Positions 16,353 through 23,873 of a stretch of DNA of 34,845 bases are shown piece by piece. The position numbers were made by a program, and so were the translations under genes. Below the pieces are notes generated by a model. That model worked only from the letters and a program-made list of their open reading frames with translations, did no database searches and was not told the origin of the DNA. The stretch's first letter is position 1, and every line of letters starts with the position of its first letter. The stretch is from CAZCJU01 sp964562175 (lineage in GTDB: Bacteria > Bacillota > Clostridia > Oscillospirales > CAG-272): the NCBI GenBank assembly GCA_964562175.1, contig CAZLRV010000017.1:1-34845 (forward strand), given 5' to 3'.

Positions 16353-17219
16353 ATGGAAAACATAATCGAAGTTAATTCGTTGAGCTTCTCCTATTTCGGA
16401 GATGAGGGACGCACGGTAGAGGTACTGAAGGACGTTTCTTTCGGTATTCCAAAGGGCAGCTTTACCGCCGTTTTGGGCCATAACGGAAGCGGAAAATCAA
16501 CTCTTGCCAAGCTGCTCAATCTTGTTATAACCTCCGAGGACGGCGTAATAGGCGGCAGTATAAAGATATGCGGCACGGAGCTGAATGCGGAGCTTGACGA
16601 GGATAAAATATACGAAATAAGAAAACGTGTCGGTATGGTTCACCAAAACCCCGACAATCAAATAGTGGCAACGACCGTTGAAGAGGATGTCGCCTTCGGA
16701 CCGGAAAATCTCGGTATACCGAGCAAGGAGATACGCAAAAGAGTTGACGATGCATTGGCTCGTGTGGGCATGAGCGAGTACGCAAAGCACGCGCCGCACC
16801 GTTTGTCCGGCGGTCAAAAACAGCGTGTCGCAATAGCGGGGATCATAGCGATGGAGCCGGATATCATAATATTCGACGAGTCAAGTGCAATGCTCGATCC
16901 GCACGGGCGTGACGAGGTAATGGAAACGATACACAAGCTGAGAGATGAAAAGAACATTACCGTGCTTCTCATAACTCACTATATGAACGAGGCGGCAGAG
17001 GCGGATAACATTATCGTATTGAACGACGGACGTATCTTTCTTCAAGGCACGCCCACGCAGGTGTTTTCTCAGGTGAAAAAACTGCGTTCCGTTTCTTTGG
17101 ACGTTCCGCAGGTGAGTGAGCTTATGTATCGTCTGTTGGGGCAGGCTGACGGAGTACATTTGCCGATACATACGGACGAATGTGCCGATATTCTTTATAA
17201 AATGATCAAGGGGGAGTGA
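16353..17219 (+). CDS. ecfA1: Energy-coupling factor transporter ATPase 1
   Basis: This ATP-binding subunit of the ECF module powers uptake of vitamins or metals through exchangeable S components. The 288-residue product has Walker A GHNGSGKST, Q-loop MVHQNPDNQIVA, signature LSGGQKQRVAIAG, Walker B IIIFDESSAMLDP and switch His in LLITHYMNEA. The Walker B end DESSAMLDP is typical of EcfA1 as opposed to EcfA2. I use the ATG at 16353, 8 bases after the methyltransferase stop. A GTG at 16326 would overlap that gene. It is followed by ecfA2 and ecfT, a complete group II ECF core without a local S component. Confidence 0.94.
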   Translation: MENIIEVNSLSFSYFGDEGRTVEVLKDVSFGIPKGSFTAVLGHNGSGKSTLAKLLNLVITSEDGVIGGSIKICGTELNAELDEDKIYEIRKRVGMVHQNPDNQIVATTVEEDVAFGPENLGIPSKEIRKRVDDALARVGMSEYAKHAPHRLSGGQKQRVAIAGIIAMEPDIIIFDESSAMLDPHGRDEVMETIHKLRDEKNITVLLITHYMNEAAEADNIIVLNDGRIFLQGTPTQVFSQVKKLRSVSLDVPQVSELMYRLLGQADGVHLPIHTDECADILYKMIKGE

Positions 17220-17221
17220 AT

Positions 17222-18076
17222 ATGGCACTTGAATTAAAGGGCGTATCTTACATTTACGGTGCAAAGACTCCCTTTGAAAAAAAGGCACTCGATAATATCG
17301 ACCTTACTGTGAAGGACGGTCTTGTCACGGGCTTGATAGGTCATACAGGCTCCGGCAAATCCACCGTTGCCCAACTGCTCAACGGGCTTTACACGCCGAG
17401 CGAGGGCAAGGTATTACTTGACGGCGAGGACATAAACGCCACAAAAAAAACGTCCTACGATGCTAAATTTAAGGTAGGTATAGTATTTCAATATCCCGAA
17501 TATCAGCTTTTTGAGGAAACCGTGGCAAAGGACATCGCCTATGGTCCGAAGAATATGGGCTGTGACAATGAGGAGATAAAGCGTCGTGTTATCGAAGCGG
17601 CAAAATTTGTCGGACTTTCGGCAGAGCTTTTGCGTGCCTCGCCGTTTGAGCTGTCGGGCGGTCAAAAAAGACGTGCGGCGATAGCCGGTGTAATTGCAAT
17701 GCATCCCTCACTGCTCGTGCTTGATGAGCCTGCGGCGGGTCTGGATCCCATGGGACGTGACGATATACTCTCAAAGCTGGTTTCTTTCAGAAAAAAAAGC
17801 GGCTCGTCGGTGCTTATAATAAGTCACAGCATGGAGGATATGGCAAAGTATTGCGATGAAATAATCGTCATGAACAAAGGCAAGGTATACATGACGGGTA
17901 CGCCGGAGCAAATATTTTCCGAGCCGTTGAAGCTTCGCCGGGTCGGACTTAACGTGCCTCAAATAACAAAGCTGATATTTAAGCTTCGTGAACGCGGCAT
18001 TGAGCTGCCGAATGCAATATACACCGTCGAGGATGCGTATAAAGCACTGAAGCCGTTACTCGGAGGCGGAAAATGA
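17222..18076 (+). CDS. ecfA2: Energy-coupling factor transporter ATPase 2
   Basis: This is the second ATPase of the ECF heterodimer. The 284-residue product has Walker A GHTGSGKST, Q-loop FQYPEYQLFE (a hallmark of EcfA2), signature LSGGQKRRAAIAG, Walker B LLVLDEPAAGLDP and switch His ISHSMEDMAKYC. I place the start at the ATG at 17222, behind GGGGGAG at the end of ecfA1. The frame also has an in-phase GTG 6 bases earlier. Its end overlaps ecfT by ATGA. The pair's sequences differ as expected for a heterodimer. Confidence 0.94.
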   Translation: MALELKGVSYIYGAKTPFEKKALDNIDLTVKDGLVTGLIGHTGSGKSTVAQLLNGLYTPSEGKVLLDGEDINATKKTSYDAKFKVGIVFQYPEYQLFEETVAKDIAYGPKNMGCDNEEIKRRVIEAAKFVGLSAELLRASPFELSGGQKRRAAIAGVIAMHPSLLVLDEPAAGLDPMGRDDILSKLVSFRKKSGSSVLIISHSMEDMAKYCDEIIVMNKGKVYMTGTPEQIFSEPLKLRRVGLNVPQITKLIFKLRERGIELPNAIYTVEDAYKALKPLLGGGK

Positions 18077-18912
18077 TAAAGGATATAACCTTAGGTCAAT
18101 ATTTTCCCGGAAGCTCACCCGTGCATAAAATGGATGCGCGGGTCAAGATAAGTGCTTCTCTGTTGCTGATCGCGGCAATATTTTTCTCAAACGGTCTTAT
18201 CGCAACGGCTTTGGTCATTTGCGCCGTTTTTACACTCATTTTGCTTTCGAAGATATCGCTCGGTGTGATATTCAAGGGCTTGAAGCCGCTGATATTCATC
18301 ATGCTCTTTACCGTAGTCATTCAAATACTGCTCACAAGAACGGGCGAGCTTTGGCTTGAGTGGTATTTTATAAAGATCTATTCCGACGGTGTATATAATT
18401 CCGTTAAGATGATAATACGCATTACGCTTTTGATAAGCGCCACAAGTGTTCTTCTCTCGTATACCACCTCGCCGATAATGCTGACGGACGGTATAGAGGG
18501 ACTTTTGAAGCCTCTGTCGAAGCTGGGGGTAAAAAAGGTACATGATTTTGCGATGATGATGTCGATCGCACTGCGTTTCATTCCGACACTGATAGAGGAA
18601 AGCGAGAAGATAATGGCATCGCAAAAGGCACGCGGAACGGATTTTTCGCAAGGCTCTCTCTTAAAGCGTGCAAAAGCCCTGTTGCCTATCTTCATCCCCC
18701 TGCTCTTTTCGTCGATACGCCGTGCGGAGGAGCTTTCCGTTGCCATGATCTGCCGTTGCTACAGAGGCGGCGAGGGCAGGACAAAGCTCAACGAGCCTAA
18801 GATGCGTGCCTGTGATTGGGTATGGCTTGCTTTCTTCATACTTTTCACCGCACTTATCGTCGCCTTAAATTTCGTCAAGCTGCCGGAGCTTGCCTACGGT
18901 ATATCGTTATGA
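18073..18912 (+). CDS. ecfT: Energy-coupling factor transporter transmembrane subunit
   Basis: EcfT is the membrane coupling protein joining the two ATPases to an S component. The 279-residue product has the start PGSSPVHKMDARVKI, typical for the family. It has about five hydrophobic helices (residues 28-60, 72-92, 110-130 and 250-270 among them) and the cytoplasmic coupling helices with SQKARGTDF and RCYRGGEGRTKL. These hold the two conserved Arg-containing coupling motifs. It overlaps ecfA2 by four bases and truA by four bases (ATGA), so translation is coupled. Confidence 0.93.
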   Translation: MIKDITLGQYFPGSSPVHKMDARVKISASLLLIAAIFFSNGLIATALVICAVFTLILLSKISLGVIFKGLKPLIFIMLFTVVIQILLTRTGELWLEWYFIKIYSDGVYNSVKMIIRITLLISATSVLLSYTTSPIMLTDGIEGLLKPLSKLGVKKVHDFAMMMSIALRFIPTLIEESEKIMASQKARGTDFSQGSLLKRAKALLPIFIPLLFSSIRRAEELSVAMICRCYRGGEGRTKLNEPKMRACDWVWLAFFILFTALIVALNFVKLPELAYGISL

Positions 18913-19682
18913 AAATATTTCTTCGTTTGTGCTATATCGGCGTGGATTTTCACGGCTTTCAGATACAGAATAATTGTCGAACCGTTGCAGGCGAGCTTAA
19001 AGCCGTAAGCGATAAGATATTCGGCGTTCCCTGCCGCATAAGCGGCTGCAGTCGCACGGATGCCGGCGTTCACGCACTCGATTTTTACGCAAGCGTCGAG
19101 CCGCTGGAGCAGACATTCAACAGAATACCGTGCGAGCGATTGCGTACAATATACAATTTTCTTTTACCGGAGGATATATCCGTAATCGAAGCGTACCCCA
19201 CACCGAGCTTCAATCCGAGAAAAAGTGCGGTAAAGAAAAAATACGAATACCGTATACTCGACGGCGGGCAAAAGGATCCGTTTGAATACAAACGGGTTTA
19301 CAGGCACAAGCTCAAGCTCGACGTGCCGCTGATGAACAGAGCCGCAAAGCAGCTCATAGGCGAGCATGATTTCAAGGCGTTTTCGTCGACCGGCTCCGAG
19401 CGTGCGACGACGGTGAGAACGATATATTCCGCATATGTAACTCGGTGCGATAAGTATGTCACATTCTTTATTGAGGGCAACGGCTTTTTGTACAATATGG
19501 TGCGGATAATCGTCGGAACACTGCTCTATATCTCCGACGGTAAGCTCGACGAGAGTGTGATATCGAACGCTTTCACCGAATGTGACCGCACCTTGCTCGG
19601 CATAACCGCTCCGCCCGACGGACTGTATTTATCGCAGGTTACCTTAGATAAGGAATACCCAAAGCTAAACGGATATGATTAA
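18909..19682 (+). CDS. truA: tRNA pseudouridine(38-40) synthase TruA
   Basis: TruA makes pseudouridine at positions 38-40 of the tRNA anticodon arm. The 257-residue product has the N-terminal YIGVDFHGFQIQ (usual YDGTxFxGWQxQ). The catalytic Asp is in SGCSRTDAGVHAL. KKYEYRI and the C-terminal NGFLYNMVRIIVGTLL follow. The ATG at 18909 overlaps the ecfT stop. A longer frame to 18816 lies inside ecfT and is not used. Order ecfA1-ecfA2-ecfT-truA is common in Firmicutes. Confidence 0.95.
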   Translation: MKIFLRLCYIGVDFHGFQIQNNCRTVAGELKAVSDKIFGVPCRISGCSRTDAGVHALDFYASVEPLEQTFNRIPCERLRTIYNFLLPEDISVIEAYPTPSFNPRKSAVKKKYEYRILDGGQKDPFEYKRVYRHKLKLDVPLMNRAAKQLIGEHDFKAFSSTGSERATTVRTIYSAYVTRCDKYVTFFIEGNGFLYNMVRIIVGTLLYISDGKLDESVISNAFTECDRTLLGITAPPDGLYLSQVTLDKEYPKLNGYD

Positions 19683-20820
19683 GAAACGACATGCGGAGCA
19701 TATACAAAATGCTCGTTATCTCAAAATATCGAAGCGTCTTGCCGCACTTAAATATGCGCTTGTCTCGTTGCTCATCATCGTATCGGTGCTTTCTCTGCTT
19801 TTTTTCGGCAACGAGTTTAATGCAAAAAATCTGCATACATTATTTAACACACCTCGCATTGAGCTGAAAACGGATGCATCAGAATACGACAGTCTCGGCT
19901 ACGACAAGGCACTTTCATTCGGTCTGCTTTATTGCCGATGTGCCGTGCTTGACGAGTACGAGCTGAAAATGTACGGCAAAAACGGACGGCTTTGCTTTGA
20001 CGACCTGCACGCCTTTTCCTCACCCCGTCTTGCCGTCTCGGACACACGTGCCGTCGTTTACGACACACACGGCACCGGCTTCCGAATTTACGACAAAAAT
20101 TCTCTTTTGCATTTTGAAAAGTCGAATCACCCCATTTCGCTCGTTGCAATATGCGAAAACGGTTACATTGCCACCGTATCAAGCGGGGATGCGTTTCGCT
20201 CGATAATAAAAGTCTACAACGGAAATTTCGAATGCATCTACACACGTCGCTCATCCGATAAGGATGTAGCCGCAATGAAGCTCTGCGAGGACGGCACGTT
20301 GTACGCCGTATATCGAAAGCATTCCGACGGTGTATCCACTGTTGTGGCACGGCATGATATATTTACCGATAAGACAACGGAATCGGCGGTGTACGATGCC
20401 GAATGCACCGATGTTGCGGGTGATTTGGACGGCAGCTTCTGTCTGATTTTTGACAAAAGGCTTGCATTTTTTCGATACGGTGACGAAAAAAGCGTTCTCG
20501 AATACACTGCGTCGCTTTACAGTGTATCGAAGGAGTATTATTATTTTCTTGTACACGACGAGCTTATCCTTACCGATACGGCCGGCTGTATTCTGAGTAT
20601 TGCAAAGGCTCCGGAGAATGTATACGGCATTTACGTATCCGAACGATACGCATATGCAATCTCGTCGGAGAAAATTTCAAGATGCACACTTGACACGGGC
20701 GATATATCGGAGTATCATATAAACGAGAATATCAAGCACACAGTCGAATGCGACAACGGCGATCTGCTGATATTCACCGAAACGGGTACGGCTCTGATAA
20801 AAAACAAAGAATTTAATTAA
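19675..20820 (+). CDS. DUF5711-like membrane-anchored protein
   Basis: The 381-residue product has a short basic N-terminus, one membrane helix (about residues 25-45, YALVSLLIIVSVLSLLFFG) and then a long extracytoplasmic part rich in repeated beta-strand patterns (SPRLAVSDTRAVVYDTHGTG, VAAMKLCEDGTLYAVYRKH). This layout matches the DUF5711 family of Clostridia, which I read as a beta-propeller-like sensor or scaffold with no enzyme motif. The ATG lies inside the end of truA (8-base overlap) without a strong binding site, so it is probably translated by coupling. The next gene is a CvpA-family membrane protein. Function is unknown. The family call is by recollection of pattern. Confidence 0.65.
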   Translation: MIKKRHAEHIQNARYLKISKRLAALKYALVSLLIIVSVLSLLFFGNEFNAKNLHTLFNTPRIELKTDASEYDSLGYDKALSFGLLYCRCAVLDEYELKMYGKNGRLCFDDLHAFSSPRLAVSDTRAVVYDTHGTGFRIYDKNSLLHFEKSNHPISLVAICENGYIATVSSGDAFRSIIKVYNGNFECIYTRRSSDKDVAAMKLCEDGTLYAVYRKHSDGVSTVVARHDIFTDKTTESAVYDAECTDVAGDLDGSFCLIFDKRLAFFRYGDEKSVLEYTASLYSVSKEYYYFLVHDELILTDTAGCILSIAKAPENVYGIYVSERYAYAISSEKISRCTLDTGDISEYHINENIKHTVECDNGDLLIFTETGTALIKNKEFN

Positions 20821-20834
20821 GGAGAATTCGATTT

Positions 20835-21542
20835 ATGAACATATTATTCGACATTATACTGATAATAATATTTGCGTTCTTTATTTTCCGAGGTTATAAA
20901 AAGGGCTTTGTCAAAACGGTACTTAAGCTGTCTGCGGGAATAATCGCACTGATAGTCGCACTTGCATTATCCTCTCCGCTCTCCGATCTGCTTTACGATA
21001 AGGTCATATACTCCTCGGTAAGAGAGCCTGTCTATACTTCGATATCCTCTGCGGTCGAAGAGCATGGTACCTCCGCACTTTACTCAGCCGACGGAAGTGT
21101 GGGAAAATTCGATGCATTGCTTGAAAAATTCGATACAAGCAGAGATGATATACTCGGCTCAAGCTTACCCGATGCCGAGCAAAAGGCTGATGAGCTGTGT
21201 GAGAAGCTCTCCGACGGTATATCCTCCGTTGTGGCGGGCTGTATATCTCATATGCTGGCATTTGCGGTCATCTTCGTTGTCGTGTTTATCGCCGTTCGAC
21301 TGCTCTCGCACTTTTCCGGTGCGATTCGCAAAATACCGTTTGTCGGCACAGCCGACGGCATACTCGGCGGTGTACTCGGAGCTTGTATCGGCTTTATCGC
21401 ATTGTTGCTTATTACCGTTATATTCAATGCGGCATTTTCACTTGCGGCGGCAAAGGATCCCACACTGTCCGTGTATTGGCTCGATAAGAGCATTATAGTA
21501 ATAATAATGAAGAAAATAGATTTCCTTAATATAATACTTTAA
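20835..21542 (+). CDS. CvpA family membrane protein
   Basis: The 235-residue product starts NILFDIILIIIFAFFIFRGY, then KKGFVKTVLKLSAGIIALIV, the usual N-terminal pair of helices of the CvpA (colicin V production) family. Two more hydrophobic segments lie at about 140-155 and 178-200, with IPFVGTADGILGGVLGACIG between or before them, the second family hallmark. The loop at 55-135 is polar and longer than in E. coli CvpA. AAGGAG lies upstream of the ATG. CvpA proteins affect envelope stress and secretion, but the biochemical role is not settled. Confidence 0.8.
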   Translation: MNILFDIILIIIFAFFIFRGYKKGFVKTVLKLSAGIIALIVALALSSPLSDLLYDKVIYSSVREPVYTSISSAVEEHGTSALYSADGSVGKFDALLEKFDTSRDDILGSSLPDAEQKADELCEKLSDGISSVVAGCISHMLAFAVIFVVVFIAVRLLSHFSGAIRKIPFVGTADGILGGVLGACIGFIALLLITVIFNAAFSLAAAKDPTLSVYWLDKSIIVIIMKKIDFLNIIL

Positions 21543-21583
21543 GAAGTTATACTTGCCGCACTGCGGCGGAAATGGTGATTTAT

Positions 21584-23869
21584 ATGAAATTATGTTCACG
21601 ATGTCATAAAAGAGTTGCCGTTGTATTTATGACAAAAATGGAAAACGGCGTATCGACCTCGGAGGGCTTTTGCCTAAAATGTGCCAAGGAGATGGGAATA
21701 AAGCCCGTTGACGACATTTTGAAAAATATGGGTATGAGCAGTGAAGACCTCGACCGCATGGACGAGGATATGCAAAGTATGCTGTCGGAGGGCATTGGCG
21801 ACGAAGACGGACTTGTACCGGAGGAGGACGGAGGCGAGGGAACGGCTCCGGCTATTGATATTTTCAAGCTTTTTTCCGAGCGCGGAGGACATGCGGAGCA
21901 ACAGGGTACAGGCAAAGAAAAGAAGAAAAAAGTCAAGGACGACTCAAAGAGCTATCTAAAAAATTATTGTCTCGATCTTACCCAAAAAGCGCGTGACGGC
22001 AAGGTTGACCGAGTTATTGGCAGGCAAAGAGAGCTTGCACGCCTCATGCAGATATTAAACAGACGGCAAAAGAACAATCCTTGCTTGATAGGTGAGCCGG
22101 GCGTGGGTAAGACCGCAATAGCCGAGGCTCTGGCACTCAAAATAGCAGAGGGCGACGTACCGTACAAAATGCGTGACAAGGAGGTCTTCCTTCTCGACCT
22201 TACCGCCATGGTTGCCGGTACTCAGTTCAGGGGACAATTTGAGGGCAGAATGAAAGCCCTCATATCCGAGGTCAAGGAAAGAGGCAATGTAATTCTCGTT
22301 ATCGACGAGGTACACAATCTCGTCGGCGCAGGCGATGCCGAGGGCAGTATGAACGCCGCAAATATATTAAAGCCCGCACTTTCAAGAGGTGAAATTCAGG
22401 TAATAGGTGCGACAACGCTTGCGGAATACAGAAAATACATTGAAAAGGATGCCGCACTTGAACGTCGTTTTCAGCCCATCATCATCAAAGAGCCGAGCGT
22501 CGAAGATACCGTTGAGATACTTTCGGGAATAAAAGAGTATTACGAGAAATTTCACGGCATATCCATATCGGATGCGACCGTGCGTCAAGCCGTAATGCTT
22601 TCGGAGAGATATATAACGGACAGATTTCTGCCCGATAAGGCGATAGATCTGCTCGATGAAGCGGCATCGCACCTTGCGATAAATTCACCCATTATAGGCG
22701 ATATAGATTACAGACGAGATGTGCTTTCCCGTTCGGTCAAGGAACGTGAAGCACTTGAGGGAACAGAGGCGCAGAGCGAGGAAGAACAGAATAAGAAATA
22801 CGAGCGTATAGCCACGCTGAAAAGCGAGGAATACAAGCTCAACGAGGAGCTTGAGGATCTTGAGAAAAAGCGTAAGCTCATTACACTGACCTCTGCCGAG
22901 CTTGCCGAGGTTATAGAAATATGGACGGGTATTCCCGCAGGCACGATAACGGAGGAGGAGTTTGAGAAGGTAAACAAGCTTTCCGAGCGACTTAAGGAGC
23001 ATATTATAGGTCAGGATAAAGCAGTCGATTCCGTCTGCCGTGCGATAAAGCGTAACCGTGCCGGAGTAGCCTATAAGCGCAAGCCCGTTTCGTTCATTTT
23101 CGCAGGTCCCACGGGCGTGGGCAAGACAGAGCTTGTAAAACAGCTTGCTCTCGATTTGTTCGATTCGCCCGATTCTCTGATACGGCTCGATATGTCCGAA
23201 TATATGGAGAAGCACGCCGTATCGCGTATTATCGGAAGCCCTCCCGGATATGTCGGCTACGATGAGGCGGGACAGCTCACCGAAAAGATACGCCGCAAGC
23301 CGTATTCCGTAATACTTTTTGACGAGATAGAAAAGGCTCACCCCGATGTTTTGAATATTCTCTTGCAAATATTGGACGACGGCGAGATAACCGACTCGCA
23401 TGGAAAGCAAGTGAATTTTGAAAATACGATAATCGTTTTGACGACTAATGCAGGCTCTGATCATGTTACCTCCTCCGCAGGCTTCGGAAAGAGCGAGGAG
23501 CAAAGCGGCGAAGAAAAAACGATGAAAGCACTGAGTGAGCTGTTGCGTCCCGAATTTTTGAACAGGATAGACGAGATAATTACGTTTAATTCGCTCACCG
23601 AGGATAATTTTGTATCAATATCCGAAATTATGCTTTCACAGCTTGCCACTACACTTGCCGAGCGTAACATAACGCTCAAATATGACGATGCCGTAGTACG
23701 TCACATTGCCAAGAACTCGTTCAGCAGAAAATTCGGCGCAAGAAATATGCGACGCTATATCGAGCAAAATGTCGAAGATAAGCTGGCAAACGTTATAATC
23801 GGCAACTGTGGCAAAAAGCTCGATACGCTTGCCCTCTTTGTTGACAACAACGAGATATGCGTAAAATAA
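21584..23869 (+). CDS. ClpE-like AAA+ unfoldase with N-terminal zinc finger
   Basis: The 761-residue product is a Hsp100/Clp ATPase. It lacks the double Clp-N repeat of ClpC. Instead residues 4-33 hold a Cys4 zinc finger (C4, C7, C30, C33), as in ClpE. An acidic linker follows. The first AAA+ domain has Walker A GEPGVGKT at 170-177 and Walker B VILVIDEVH near 235-243. A short coiled middle region lies at 385-430. The second AAA+ domain has GPTGVGKTE at 507-515 and VILFDEIEKAH at 575-585. The loop that docks ClpP normally reads [LIV]GF. Here the matching place (631-633) is AGF, so partnership with ClpP is uncertain. The start is the ATG at 21584 (GGTGA upstream). No CtsR operator was seen nearby. 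The next gene follows after 4 bases. Confidence 0.85.
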   Translation: MKLCSRCHKRVAVVFMTKMENGVSTSEGFCLKCAKEMGIKPVDDILKNMGMSSEDLDRMDEDMQSMLSEGIGDEDGLVPEEDGGEGTAPAIDIFKLFSERGGHAEQQGTGKEKKKKVKDDSKSYLKNYCLDLTQKARDGKVDRVIGRQRELARLMQILNRRQKNNPCLIGEPGVGKTAIAEALALKIAEGDVPYKMRDKEVFLLDLTAMVAGTQFRGQFEGRMKALISEVKERGNVILVIDEVHNLVGAGDAEGSMNAANILKPALSRGEIQVIGATTLAEYRKYIEKDAALERRFQPIIIKEPSVEDTVEILSGIKEYYEKFHGISISDATVRQAVMLSERYITDRFLPDKAIDLLDEAASHLAINSPIIGDIDYRRDVLSRSVKEREALEGTEAQSEEEQNKKYERIATLKSEEYKLNEELEDLEKKRKLITLTSAELAEVIEIWTGIPAGTITEEEFEKVNKLSERLKEHIIGQDKAVDSVCRAIKRNRAGVAYKRKPVSFIFAGPTGVGKTELVKQLALDLFDSPDSLIRLDMSEYMEKHAVSRIIGSPPGYVGYDEAGQLTEKIRRKPYSVILFDEIEKAHPDVLNILLQILDDGEITDSHGKQVNFENTIIVLTTNAGSDHVTSSAGFGKSEEQSGEEKTMKALSELLRPEFLNRIDEIITFNSLTEDNFVSISEIMLSQLATTLAERNITLKYDDAVVRHIAKNSFSRKFGARNMRRYIEQNVEDKLANVIIGNCGKKLDTLALFVDNNEICVK

Positions 23870-23873
23870 GACG

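Noticed and set aside
22685..23503. 272-residue open frame on the minus strand
   Set aside because: It is antisense to the second AAA+ domain of the Clp gene, with no recognisable domain and no start signal.
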